In this document: positions 26,480 through 35,550 of the stretch, piece by piece
Numbering within the stretch: the first letter of the stretch is position 1
Layout: every line of letters begins with the position of its first letter
NCBI GenBank assembly: GCA_052390115.1
Contig: JBQTHE010000032.1
Location: 20,595-84,594, forward strand
DNA: 64,000 bases
DNA from: GCA-003244245 sp052390115
GTDB taxonomy: Bacteria; Actinomycetota; Actinomycetes; Mycobacteriales; Pseudonocardiaceae
Reading direction: 5' to 3'
Notes under the pieces: model-generated
The model's database searches: none
Told to the model about the DNA's origin: nothing
Seen by the model: the letters and a program-made list of their open reading frames with translations, nothing else
Translations under genes and position numbers: made by a program

Positions 26480-28256
26480 ATGCTCGCCTGGCTGCTGGTC
26501 GCGGTGCCGCTGGGCGCCGGGGCGCTGCTGGCGTGCAGCGGCCGGAAGCGACGGCGCCGTTCCTGGCCGGGATCGACGCCGGGCTGGCCGTCGACGGGCT
26601 CTCGGCGATCCTGGTCGTCACCGTCGCTGCGGTCACCCTGGCCGTGCTGCTCTTCTCGTCCGGAGAGTTCGGTCGAAACGAGGCGCGCGCCAGGTTCACC
26701 GGGCTGATGCTGCTGTTCGCCGGGGCCATGCTCGTCACGGTCACCGCCACCGGGTTGGTGCTGCTGCTGATGGGATGGGAGGTGATGGGCGCGACGAGCT
26801 GGGCGCTCATCGCGTTCTGGTGGCGCGAACCGAGGCGGGTGGCTGCGGCCAACGTTGCATTCCTCACCACCCGCGGGGCCGACCTCGACTTGTACCTTGC
26901 CGCAGGGGCGGCGCTCGCCGGCGGTGCCGGCTCGCTGGCGCTGGCCGAGCTGCCTGCCGCCACGCAGCCCTGGCTAGATCTGCTCACCGCGGGGATCGTG
27001 CTCGCCGCGATCGGGAAGTCCGCGCAGCTGCCGTTGTCGTTCTGGCTTTCCCGCGCCATGGAGGGCCCCAGCCCGGTCTCGGCGCTGCTGCACTCCGCGA
27101 CGATGGTCGCCGCGGGCGCCTACCTGCTGCTGCGCCTGCAGCCACTGCTTGCCGTATCCGGCTGGGCGCAGCCGCTGGTCGCCTGGGTGGGCACGGCCAC
27201 CGCGGTGGTGCTCGGCCTCGTCGCCGTCGCCCAGACCGACCTCAAGCAGCTGCTCGCCGCGTCCACCTCCGCCCAGGTCGGGTTCATGGTCCTGGCCGCG
27301 GGCGTGGGTGGGGTGGCAGCGGGCACCTCACAGCTGGTCGCGCACGCGGCCACCAAGTCGGCGCTGTTCCTGGCGGCCGGGGCCTGGCTGACCGCGCTGG
27401 GCACCAAGGCACTGCCCGCGTTGCGCGGTGCCGCCCGGCGCTACCCGCTGGTGGGCGTGACGTTCACAATCGCCGCGGCATCGCTGGCCGGCCTGGCGCC
27501 GCTGTCGCTGTGGGTCACCAAGGACGGGGTGCTCGCCGCCGCGCTGGCTCGCAGCCCCGCGCTGTATGTCACCGGCCTGGCGGCTGCGGTGATCTCCGCG
27601 GTCTACAGTGCCAAGGCGGCGTGGTTCGTCTGGCAGCCGGAGCCGGCCGGCGCCCAGACCGGGTGGGACACCGAGCAACCCGGCACCCGGGAGGTGGCCG
27701 CGCCGGCCCGCGTGGCGCTGGTGGCACTGGCCGGCTGCGCCGCCGCGCTGGCGTCCTAGGCCTGCCGCCGGTGGCGCGGACGATCGAGGAACTCGTCGGC
27801 GCACCGGCTACGACGTCACCGGTGGCGTGGGAACTCGTGACATCCGCGCTTCTCGCCCTCGCCGCCGCGGCTGCCGTGTGGTGGTGGGGCGGCCGTCCGG
27901 CGCCGGTCCCGACTGCCGTGCGCCGAGCACTGGGTAACTGGCTGCATCTTGAGCAGGGGGTGCACCTGCTCGCCGTCCGACCGACGATGGCGCTGGCCCG
28001 CGGGCTGGCCGCGTTCGACGATCGGGTACTGCATCGGGCGGTGATGGCCCTGCCGGTCGTGGTGCTGTGGCTGGCCCGGCTGACCGAGCGCCGCGCCGAG
28101 GTGCGCGTCGACGGGGCGGTCCGGGCCGTCGTGGCGGGTGCCCGCCGGCTGGGTGTGCTCGCACGCCGCCCGCAAACCGGCCAGCTGCACCAGTACTACG
28201 CCCAGACCGCGGTCGCGCTCCTGGTGCTGGCCCTGCTCACCGTCTTCGTGAGGTAG
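26480..28256 (+). pseudogene. nuoL: NADH-quinone oxidoreductase subunit L, two frameshifts
   Basis: ATG 26480 begins M-L-A-W-L-L-V-A-V-P-L-G-A-G-A-L-L-A-C, but a shift near 26540 is needed to enter the long frame (26533-27759). That frame carries the antiporter core: M-G-W-E-V-M-G, S-A-L-L-H-S-A-T-M-V-A-A-G and D-L-K-Q-L-L-A-A-S-T. A second shift near 27750 restores the C-terminal helices, ending L-T-V-F-V-R at 28256. Either both are sequence errors or NuoL is broken. The flanking subunits are intact. Confidence 0.75.
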
Positions 28257-28258
28257 CC

Positions 28259-29791
28259 GTGCTCTCGCTGATCGTCTTCCTGCCGCTGGCCGCCGCCGTG
28301 GCGTTGGCCGCGGTACCGGGCTCGGCGCGGCCCCGGGTGTTCGTCTGGAGCTGGATCGCGGTCGCGGCGGTCGACGTCGCCCTGGTCGTCGTGGCCTGGA
28401 TCGGCTACGACGCCGCCGGCGGGCTCGGGTACGAGGAGAACCTGCGGTGGATCCCCAGCGCGGGGGTCGGATACCACGTGGGCGTCGATGGCCTGTCGCT
28501 GCCGCTGGTGGCGATGACCGCGGTGCTATTCCTCGCCTGCGCGATCTACTCGCTGCGCCAGACGCACCGGGTCAAGAGCTTCGTGTTGCTGTTCCTGTTC
28601 CTGCAGACAGTGAGCCTTCGCCTGTTCGTCGCGCTGGATCTGATCCTGTTCTTCGTCTATTTCGACCTGTCCATCGTCGGCATGTACTTCGTGATCGCCG
28701 GGTGGGGCCACGGGCAGGCCCGGCGGGCGGCGCTGATGTTCTTCCTCTACACCTTCATCGGATCCCTGGCGCTGCTGCTGGGTTTCATCGGCCTGTACCT
28801 GGCCGCCGACCCGCACACCTTCGACATCGTCGAGCTGGCTCGGTCCAACCCGCTGGCCGGCAGCGGTGCCTACGGCGCGCTGGTGCTGCTCGCGGTGGGG
28901 ATCGGGCTGGCGGTCAAGACCCCGACCGTGCCGTTCCACACCTGGCTACCGCCTGCACACACCGATGCGCCCGCCGCGGGGTCGGCGATCCTGGCCGGGG
29001 TCCTGCTGAAGATGGGCACCTACGGTTTCGTCCGGATCGCGATGCCGCTGCTGCCCGACACCTGGCGCGCCTACGCCCCGGTGATAGTCGTCGTCGGGGT
29101 GGTCTCGGTCCTCTACGGCGCGCTGGTCGCGCTGGCCCAGGAGGACTTCAAACGGATGGTCGCCTACACCTCGGTCAACCACATGGGCTACGTCATCCTG
29201 GCGGTCGGCGCCGCCGGGATGCTCGCCGGCAGCGACGAGCAGGCCCGCTCACTCGCCATCACCGGCGCGGTGACCCAGATGGTCAGCCACGGCCTGATCA
29301 CCGCGGCGCTGTTCCTGCTCGCCGGGGTGCTGTGGGACCGCAGCGCCAGCTACGACATGGGCTCCTACTCGGGCCTGGCCGGCCCCGCGCCGGTGTTCGC
29401 GGGCGCGACCGGGCTGGCCGCGTTCGCCTCGCTCGGGCTACCGGGCTTCTCCGGGTTCATCGCCGAGTTCCAGATCTTCACCGGCAGCCTGGCCTCAGCG
29501 ACGGTGGCGACGGCACTGGCGGTGCTCGGCATCCTGCTCACCGCCGGGCTGTTCCTGCGCGCATTGCAGCGGATGCTCCTCGGGCCGCTGCGGGTCCCGG
29601 ACGCACCGGGTGCGGCCCGTGGCCGGCTGAGCCGGCAATCCGACCACCGCTTCGCCGACCTGCGCCGCAGTGAAGCCGCCTCGATTCTTCTGCTACTCGC
29701 CCTCGTCGTGGTCATCGGCGTGCTGCCCCGGTTCCTGCTCGACGTCATCGAGCCCGCGTCGGTAACCCTCATCGAGCTGGTCAGCCGATGA
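28259..29791 (+). CDS. nuoM: NADH-quinone oxidoreductase subunit M
   Basis: 510 aa from GTG 28259. Fourteen-helix antiporter-like subunit with G-V-D-G-L-S-L-P-L, V-K-T-P-T-V-P-F-H-T-W-L-P and L-L-K-M-G-T-Y-G. Two changes at usually fixed places: the helix-5 Glu is Asp (F-V-Y-F-D-L), and L-P-D-A-H-T-E-A-P reads L-P-P-A-H-T-D-A-P. Proton pumping chemistry may be altered. Overlaps nuoN by 4 nt. Confidence 0.88.
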   Translation: MLSLIVFLPLAAAVALAAVPGSARPRVFVWSWIAVAAVDVALVVVAWIGYDAAGGLGYEENLRWIPSAGVGYHVGVDGLSLPLVAMTAVLFLACAIYSLRQTHRVKSFVLLFLFLQTVSLRLFVALDLILFFVYFDLSIVGMYFVIAGWGHGQARRAALMFFLYTFIGSLALLLGFIGLYLAADPHTFDIVELARSNPLAGSGAYGALVLLAVGIGLAVKTPTVPFHTWLPPAHTDAPAAGSAILAGVLLKMGTYGFVRIAMPLLPDTWRAYAPVIVVVGVVSVLYGALVALAQEDFKRMVAYTSVNHMGYVILAVGAAGMLAGSDEQARSLAITGAVTQMVSHGLITAALFLLAGVLWDRSASYDMGSYSGLAGPAPVFAGATGLAAFASLGLPGFSGFIAEFQIFTGSLASATVATALAVLGILLTAGLFLRALQRMLLGPLRVPDAPGAARGRLSRQSDHRFADLRRSEAASILLLLALVVVIGVLPRFLLDVIEPASVTLIELVSR

Positions 29792-31212
29792 ACATGGACA
29801 TGAACGACAACCCGCTGGCCCTGATCCCCGAGCTGGCGCTGCTCACCGGTGCGGTGCTCGGCCTGCTGCTGGGCTGCTGGCTGCCGCGGCGCCGGCAGTG
29901 GGTGGTGCGCCTGCTCGCCGCGGTGTGCTGCCTGGTGGGCCTCGTAGCCGCCGCCGTGGCGATGGGCGCCGACCCGGAGCTGGTGTTCGGTGACAGCTAC
30001 GCCGTGGACACCGCCACGAACGCGGTCCGGATCATCGTGCTGGCGGCCACCCTGCTGGTGATCTGCCTGTCGATCGAGACGGTCGGCGGGCACCGCCGGG
30101 AGACCGAGTTCTATGTGCTCCTGCTGCTCGGCGCGCTCGGCACGATCATGCTGGTCGGCGCGTCCGACCTGCTGCTGCTCGTCGCCGGATACCTGCTCGC
30201 CTCCATCCCGCTCTACGCGCTGACCGGGTTCGCCAAGGACGCCCCTGGCACCGAAGCGGCGATGAAGTACTACCTGATGGGCGCCCTGCTCGGGGTGGTG
30301 ATGATCACCGGTGTGACCGTCCTCTACGGGGCCGGTGGGGCCACCGGATACCAGGCACTCGCGTCGAGCCTGCCCGGCGCACCGCAGCCGGCCGTCGCGG
30401 TCGGGGTCGTCGCGGTGCTGGCCGGGCTGCTGTTCAAGATCGGCGCGGTGCCCGCGCACTTCTGGGTGCCCGATGTCACCGAGGGTGCCAGCGCGCCGGT
30501 GGCGGCGTTCGTCACCACGATTCCCAAGATCGGTGGGCTGGCCGCCGCGTACCGGCTGGTGGCCGAGGCGCTACCGGCCGTCAGAGTCAACTGGCCGCTG
30601 CTGCTGGCGATCCTCGCCGCCGCATCGATGACTTTGGGCAATCTGGCCGCGTTCTTCCAGGACAGCGTCCGCCGACTGCTTGCTTATTCGACGATCTCCC
30701 AGGTCGGCTACATCCTGATGGCAGTCGCGGTCGCCACCCGCACTGACCTCGCGTTGCCAGCCCTGCTGTTCTACCTGGCCGCCTACGCCGTGACCAACCT
30801 CGGCGTCTTCGCGATCGTCGCAGAGTTCCCCCACGCAAGCCGGATCGAGGACTACCGGGGTCTCGCCAAGCGCCACCCCGGCCTGGCCGCGGTGCTCGTC
30901 GTGTGCCTGCTCGGCCTGGTCGGCACCCCACCCACCGCGGTGTTCCTCGGCAAGCTCGAGGTCTTCGCCGCCACGATCGACGGCGGCTTCACCTGGCTGG
31001 CCGCGGTCGCCGTCATCAACACGGTGGCCAGCCTCTTCTACTACCTGCGCTGGATCGCGCCGGCCTTTCTGGGACGGCCGTCGCTACCGGCCCTCGCCCC
31101 GGCCGGTCGCTGGGCGGCTCTCGGCGCCTACACCGCCGGTATCGCCTCTCTCGCGCTCGGTATCGCTGGCGGCATGGCCCTCCCGCTCGGAACCGGCCCG
31201 CTGCTGCCCTGA
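29788..31212 (+). CDS. nuoN: NADH-quinone oxidoreductase subunit N
   Basis: 474 aa, ATG in an overlap with nuoM. Features: L-L-F-K-I-G-A-V-P-A-H-F-W-V-P-D-V, and R-L-L-A-Y-S-T-I-S-Q-V-G-Y. Last gene of the operon; no genes for subunits C, E, F, G or I follow. Confidence 0.88.
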   Translation: MNMDMNDNPLALIPELALLTGAVLGLLLGCWLPRRRQWVVRLLAAVCCLVGLVAAAVAMGADPELVFGDSYAVDTATNAVRIIVLAATLLVICLSIETVGGHRRETEFYVLLLLGALGTIMLVGASDLLLLVAGYLLASIPLYALTGFAKDAPGTEAAMKYYLMGALLGVVMITGVTVLYGAGGATGYQALASSLPGAPQPAVAVGVVAVLAGLLFKIGAVPAHFWVPDVTEGASAPVAAFVTTIPKIGGLAAAYRLVAEALPAVRVNWPLLLAILAAASMTLGNLAAFFQDSVRRLLAYSTISQVGYILMAVAVATRTDLALPALLFYLAAYAVTNLGVFAIVAEFPHASRIEDYRGLAKRHPGLAAVLVVCLLGLVGTPPTAVFLGKLEVFAATIDGGFTWLAAVAVINTVASLFYYLRWIAPAFLGRPSLPALAPAGRWAALGAYTAGIASLALGIAGGMALPLGTGPLLP

Positions 31213-31275
31213 CACCTGTCGCCGGACTGAGCCACCTGGTCGAACAAGCACTGCGTCATCGCCAACGGTCAGCCA

Positions 31276-31310
31276 GCTCACGATCGGTAGTTATACTATG
31301 AGAGATAGCA
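31276..31310 (+). promoter_or_regulatory. BlaI-type operator, tandem sites
   Basis: TACTAT-GAGAG-ATAGCA at 31294-31310, with a degenerate copy ending GTAGTT 18 bp upstream (31276-31292). Same 6-5-6 design as the sites at 34103-34137 and 34370-34386. It lies about 125 bp before the beta-helix lipoprotein gene. The likely binder is the BlaI homologue encoded at 33613-33972. Confidence 0.6.
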
Positions 31311-31434
31311 GCTGAGGGCGTGGCTGGGCATGGGGAGGGCGCGGTCATGCCGGGCACGACACAAGCCGCCGCTCAGAGGCCGGCGCCCAGGTTGTCGCGA
31401 TGGCGAAGTGCTTGATGCAGGGGAGGGAAAGCAG

Positions 31435-32622
31435 TTGAACGGCGTAGTTCGCGGGCTGTTTGCCACGGTGATCGGGCTGGTGCTGATCGTCAGCGGTTGT
31501 ACGGCTGCCCAGTCCCCCGGCGATCCGCCAGCCGGCGCGCCGCCTCCCTCTAACCAGGCCGGTCCGCTCCCGGCGGACTGCGCCGATCGGATCACCGAGC
31601 CCGAGCAGGCCAGCGCGGCCCTAGCGCGAGTACAGCCTGGAAGCATTGTGTGCTTGAGCGGCGATGGTCTCCGAGATGCTGAGCTGGAGGTGACGACCTC
31701 GGGAACGCGCCAGCAGCCGATCACGCTCGTCTCTGATGGCGCGACCATGCGAAGCGTGAATGTCAAGGCCGACTACGTCGTCATCGAGGGCGTGACGCTG
31801 CGAGACGGGGGTGGCCTGACCATGACGGGTCGCGGGCTCGTCGCTCGCAACAATGTGATCTACAACGCCGCCAAGGACGGCCTGGCCTGCATGCGCTGCG
31901 CTGACACGCTCATCGAGTCGAACACCGTGCAGCGTGCCGACGGCACCGGGATCTGGTTCAGCGGCGAGCGGGTCACGGTCCGGAACAACACGGTGAGCGA
32001 GTCGGTGCTGCGCACTCAGAACGACGCCGACGGCATCCGGTTCTTCGGAAACGGTCACCGGCTGACCGGCAACACGATCAAGGACATCAAAGCGTCCGGC
32101 TACGGCGACGAGGGCCCGCACACCGATTGCTTCCAGACCTACGACAGCGCCGACACTCCCCCCACCTACGACGTCGTCATCGCCAACAATATCTGCGAGA
32201 ACGTCGACGTTCAGTGCCTGATCGCCACCATCGACGACCGCCGCGCCGCTAGCGCCCCGATGGGGCAGACCGCGATCACCTTCGAGGGCAACACCTGCGC
32301 GGTCAATGGCGCGCAGGCGGTCTTGTTGCGGAACTTTCCCCAGGTCGTCGTGCGTGGCAACAACTTCTCCGGTCCTGGCGACCGCGCGGTGCAGCTCACC
32401 GGGGAATCGACGGACGTCGCCGTGATCGGCAACACCATGACGGGCCGCATGCGCCCGTTCGAGATCGACCGGCAGTCCGAGCCGGGGTTCCGGGAATCCG
32501 GCAACACGTCACGCTTCCGTGAGGGCTTTCCGACCGAACCTCAGGTCGGCGGACGAGATGGACAGGGCGCGCGTCCCGGTGAGCGCGGCGATCACCACCG
32601 ACATGACGGGCCCGGAGGTTGA
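31435..32622 (+). CDS. Right-handed beta-helix lipoprotein
   Basis: 395 aa from TTG 31435, with GGGGAGGGAAAG just upstream; this start places a signal peptide with lipobox V-S-G-C at about residue 22. Downstream are repeated N-N-V-I, S-N-T-V, N-N-T-V, G-N-T-I, N-N-I-C, G-N-T-C, G-N-N-F and G-N-T-M turns, the pattern of pectate-lyase-like parallel beta-helices. Probably a cell-surface polysaccharide-acting or binding protein. Expression is probably under the BlaI-type operator upstream. Confidence 0.7.
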   Translation: MNGVVRGLFATVIGLVLIVSGCTAAQSPGDPPAGAPPPSNQAGPLPADCADRITEPEQASAALARVQPGSIVCLSGDGLRDAELEVTTSGTRQQPITLVSDGATMRSVNVKADYVVIEGVTLRDGGGLTMTGRGLVARNNVIYNAAKDGLACMRCADTLIESNTVQRADGTGIWFSGERVTVRNNTVSESVLRTQNDADGIRFFGNGHRLTGNTIKDIKASGYGDEGPHTDCFQTYDSADTPPTYDVVIANNICENVDVQCLIATIDDRRAASAPMGQTAITFEGNTCAVNGAQAVLLRNFPQVVVRGNNFSGPGDRAVQLTGESTDVAVIGNTMTGRMRPFEIDRQSEPGFRESGNTSRFREGFPTEPQVGGRDGQGARPGERGDHHRHDGPGG

Positions 32623-32665
32623 TCATGGCCGCCATCCGACGGTGTTCGGCCGGTGTCGACTCCGG

Positions 32666-33616
32666 TCAGCCCAGGAGGGGGCAGGACGTCAGGATTCCCG
32701 CCGCGAGCAACGCGGTACTTGCCAGGGCGGGCATGAATGCTGCGATCGTGCCGGCCAGCCCGGAGCGCAATGCGCGTCTGAGGCGACTGTGCTCCGGTCG
32801 ATGTGAGGACAGCAGATTCAGCCTGAGCGCGATGCAGTCGCGTGCCATCCCCAGGCCATGAGCAGGAGTGCGGTGCGCCGACATACTCAGCAACGCCGAG
32901 CGGACCACCCCGGCACCGTGTGAACGCGCGGCGACCGCGTCAGCGGACACCTCGACGAGCGCCCGCACCAGGTAAGGAGAGCGCCGCATCAACGGCAGCC
33001 ACGGCAACGCGACGGCGAGAGCCTCGGCGATCGCGACCATCAGGTGGTGACGACCGCGCAGATGGGCCCGCTCGTGCTCGAGGACGGCCGCGACGGCGTC
33101 CCCGGGGAGCCGACGGCGTAGCCATTCGCTGGCGACGATGAGCGAGGGCCGCCCCGCGACGCTGTAGGCCATCGGATCCGGCACGTCCAACCACAGCATG
33201 GAGCCCGGAGTTGCCCCGCCGGTGAGGATGCGGAGCAGGTCGAGGTGCTTGCGGTGCAGCGTCCGCCGCTGCCGCGCGTGACGGAGCAGCCCGGTGCCGC
33301 ACCGCACAGCGGCGAGGGCCGCGACCATCACTGACAGCAGGCCCGCAACCTCGTCGAACCGTGGCACAGATCCGTGTGACACCGCAGACCAGCAATGGTG
33401 CACCAGGGCCACGACTTGCCGCGCAGGCCCATGACCGGGAAGCAGTATCAGACTGGCGGCGGTCGCGAGGCTGACCAGCGTGCCGCCCACGAGGGCGATC
33501 CAGGTAACCAGCAGGGTCTGCGGGTCGGCACCCCCATGAAGTCGGTAGTCGAGCAGCCGGGGAGCGATCCAGGCGACGAGCAGCGCGCCGAGTATCAGGA
33601 CCAGGGCGATCGTCAT
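32666..33616 (-). CDS. M56-family membrane metallopeptidase (BlaR1-like)
   Basis: 316 aa. Several transmembrane helices and the zinc motif H-E-R-A-H, then V-E-V-S-A-D-A with a downstream acidic ligand. BlaR1/MecR1-type proteases sense a signal and lead to cleavage of the BlaI repressor. No extracellular penicillin-binding sensor domain is present, as in most actinomycete M56 proteins, so the signal is not necessarily a beta-lactam. Overlaps blaI by 4 nt. Confidence 0.82.
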   Translation of the reverse strand: MTIALVLILGALLVAWIAPRLLDYRLHGGADPQTLLVTWIALVGGTLVSLATAASLILLPGHGPARQVVALVHHCWSAVSHGSVPRFDEVAGLLSVMVAALAAVRCGTGLLRHARQRRTLHRKHLDLLRILTGGATPGSMLWLDVPDPMAYSVAGRPSLIVASEWLRRRLPGDAVAAVLEHERAHLRGRHHLMVAIAEALAVALPWLPLMRRSPYLVRALVEVSADAVAARSHGAGVVRSALLSMSAHRTPAHGLGMARDCIALRLNLLSSHRPEHSRLRRALRSGLAGTIAAFMPALASTALLAAGILTSCPLLG

Positions 33617-33972
33617 TGGCTATTCCGCTCCCCCAGAGCGCGGCGCAGGATGGTCGACTCGCGGTCCGACGCCGACCTCGCGAAGTGCAGCAGCACCCCG
33701 TCGGGATCACCCGTCGAGGCGAGCAGGTCGCGCAGGACGCGCGCGGCGGCCTCCTGCCGTGCCTCGGTCGGCCGGTACCGGTAGGCGCGACCGGATCGCT
33801 CCCGCTGTACCCAGCCCTTGCGGTGCAGGTTGTCCAGCACCGTCATGACGGTGGTGTAGGCCAGCGCCCGCGAGCGGTTGATCTCCGACAGGACGTCGCG
33901 GACCGTGAGCGGACTCTGGGCCTGCCACAGCACGCCCATCACCGCCTCTTCCAGCTCTCCCAATCCCTGCAT
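33613..33972 (-). CDS. BlaI/MecI/CopY-family repressor
   Basis: 119 aa. Winged helix with the family pattern L-G-E-L-E-E-A-V-M-G-V-L-W, Y-T-T-V-M-T-V-L-D-N-L and K-G-W-V-Q-R-E-R. Paired with the M56 protease downstream. Three BlaI-type operators lie within 2.7 kb, one of them in tandem 130 bp upstream, so autoregulation is likely. Confidence 0.87.
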   Translation of the reverse strand: MQGLGELEEAVMGVLWQAQSPLTVRDVLSEINRSRALAYTTVMTVLDNLHRKGWVQRERSGRAYRYRPTEARQEAAARVLRDLLASTGDPDGVLLHFARSASDRESTILRRALGERNSQ

Positions 33973-34102
33973 GGCACCGCCTCCGAAGCCAAGGGTACGG
34001 CCACGCAGCGTGGATGAGGTAGTGGTGATCTGCCGCCCGCCGGGTCCGTCACGTCACCGTGCGCGACGGGCAGCCCGCGATGCTCACCGGTAACGGCACC
34101 TC

Positions 34103-34137
34103 TACTACGACCGATAGTTGTACTATGAAAGATAGTA
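34103..34137 (-). promoter_or_regulatory. Tandem BlaI-type operators upstream of blaI
   Basis: TACTAC-GACCG-ATAGTT (34103-34119) and TACTAT-GAAAG-ATAGTA (34121-34137); the second is a perfect inverted repeat. They are 18 bp apart, as in BlaI-regulated promoters with cooperative dimers. They lie within the last codons of the truncated ccdA. Confidence 0.65.
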
Positions 34138-34347
34138 GCTGACGCGCAACCGGCTACCGTGCCGTGTGGTGACGCCGTTGGTGTCGGTGGGTGCGGCGTC
34201 CGCGCCGACCAGTCCGGCAAGGTAGGCCAGGTAGCCAGGGACCAGTGGGATGCAGCACGGGGAGGCGAAGGAGATCGCTCCGGCCGCCAGTGCCACCAGG
34301 GCGGCCAGTAGCAGCGGCCCCGAGATGGCCAGATCGGTCACATTCAT
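34123..34347 (-). pseudogene. CcdA-like thiol transporter, truncated
   Basis: 74 codons. The first 58 match the start of CcdA/DsbD membrane proteins, with the redox motif F-A-S-P-C-C-I-P-L-V-P-G-Y. The frame then runs into unrelated codons that include the BlaI operator and stops. CcdA proteins are usually over 230 aa, so this is a remnant left by a deletion that joined the ccdA 5' part to the blaI control region. Confidence 0.65.
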
Positions 34348-34369
34348 CGCTGAGTCCTGTCGACTGCTC

Positions 34370-34386
34370 TACTACGCCGGATAGTA
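34370..34386. promoter_or_regulatory. BlaI-type operator in divergent promoter
   Basis: TACTAC-GCCGG-ATAGTA between the ccdA remnant (minus, start 34347) and the methyltransferase gene (plus, start 34413). Placed to control both directions. Confidence 0.6.
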
Positions 34387-34412
34387 CGGTGGAGCGATGC
34401 GGAGGTGGTGAC

Positions 34413-35045
34413 ATGGTGGCCGGGAGCGCACGGCGTGCCCGATGGCGGCGGTACTGGGACCGGCATTCCAGGACCTACGACCGCGAGATGCGCTTCTTCG
34501 ACCGTGTGCTGTTCCGCGACACCAGGAGCTGGATCTGCCAGCAGGTGAGCGGTGAGGTGCTCGAGGTCGCCATCGGTACCGGCCTGAACCTGGAGCACTA
34601 CCCGCCCGACGTCCGGTTGACCGGTATCGAGCTCAGCCAGGACATGCTCGCGATCGCGCGGCGACGCGCAGTTGAGCTCGACCGTGATGTTGCACTCCAG
34701 GTGGGCGATGCCGAATCACTCGAGATGTGCAGTGCCACCTTCGACACGGTGGTGTGCACCTTCTCGCTGTGCGCCATCCCCGACCACCGCAAGGCGCTCG
34801 CCGAGATGGCACGGGTGCTGCGACCCGGCGGAGTGCTGCTGCTTGCTGACCACGTGGCCAGTTCGGGTCGGGTGTTGCGGGCCAGTCAGCGCCTCCTCGA
34901 GCTGGTGACGATCCCGGTGGGCGGCGAGCACTTCCTGCGCCGCCCCATAGAGCACGTCCGCGCCGCAGGGTTCCGGATCGAACGCCATGACCGGTTCGCG
35001 GCAGGGATTGTCGAACGACTTGCCGCGCGCAAGCCCGCTGGCTGA
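34413..35045 (+). CDS. Class I SAM-dependent methyltransferase
   Basis: 210 aa from ATG 34413 (GGAGG upstream). SAM-binding motif I V-L-E-V-A-I-G-T-G-L-N, then G-I-E-L-S-Q-D-M-L, and motif IV-like F-D-T-V-V-C-T-F-S-L. Similar to UbiE-type small methyltransferases found beside copper and BlaI genes. Substrate unknown. Confidence 0.75.
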   Translation: MVAGSARRARWRRYWDRHSRTYDREMRFFDRVLFRDTRSWICQQVSGEVLEVAIGTGLNLEHYPPDVRLTGIELSQDMLAIARRRAVELDRDVALQVGDAESLEMCSATFDTVVCTFSLCAIPDHRKALAEMARVLRPGGVLLLADHVASSGRVLRASQRLLELVTIPVGGEHFLRRPIEHVRAAGFRIERHDRFAAGIVERLAARKPAG

Positions 35046-35097
35046 CCGGCACGTCCAGGCGATCCCTCTCGGGGCCGCATCGGAGATATGCGGCTGA

Positions 35098-35245
35098 TCA
35101 GCTCCCCCGGTACCGGGTTCGGAAGGTGCGGCCGCCGTCGCCGCTCACGTGCACGGTGCCCTCGGGGGTGATCCCGATGATGTCTCCGACCCACCCAAGC
35201 CGAACGGGTCCACGGCGACCGCCCGCGGGGCGTCCAGGGCTGGCG
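35098..35245 (-). pseudogene. BNR-repeat protein, C-terminal remnant
   Basis: On the minus strand a short stretch reads A-V-A-V-D-P-F-G-L, then after a shift W-V-G-D-I-I-G-I-T-P-E-G-T, ending V-S-G-D-G-G-R-T-F before a stop at 35098. This matches the end of F510_1955-type BNR lipoproteins such as the one at 48724-49590. A TACTAT half-site of the BlaI type lies upstream near 35346, suggesting a lost member of the same regulon. Confidence 0.5.
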
Positions 35246-35550
35246 GATGCCGAAAGTCGGGCGGGGGCGCGACGGGGAGCGGGAGGGCGGGGTCACGTTG
35301 TGCGAGCACCTGGTTTCGTGTGGTATCTATGTTCTCCGTAGCGAGATAGTATTTGGGCTGGATCGCGTGGGTCCTGGCGGCCGACCTGCCCCCTGTCGGC
35401 GCTTGCGGCGGCTGTGCTTGGGTTCCGGGTCGGCAGGACGCTACGGAAGCTTTGTCCACAGTTCATCCACAGTGGACACGATCGAGTGAGGGTTGTCCTC
35501 AATGGGCTTGCGCGTGCTCGGCGCTCCTGTCGCCGCCATAGGGTGCTGGC
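35246..35550. other. Non-coding spacer after BNR remnant
   Basis: No convincing gene. It holds a single BlaI-type half-site (ATAGTA near 35346) and TTCATCCACAGTGGACACG-like AT-poor DNA before the small His-rich gene. Open frames here lack Shine-Dalgarno sites and family patterns. Confidence 0.4.
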
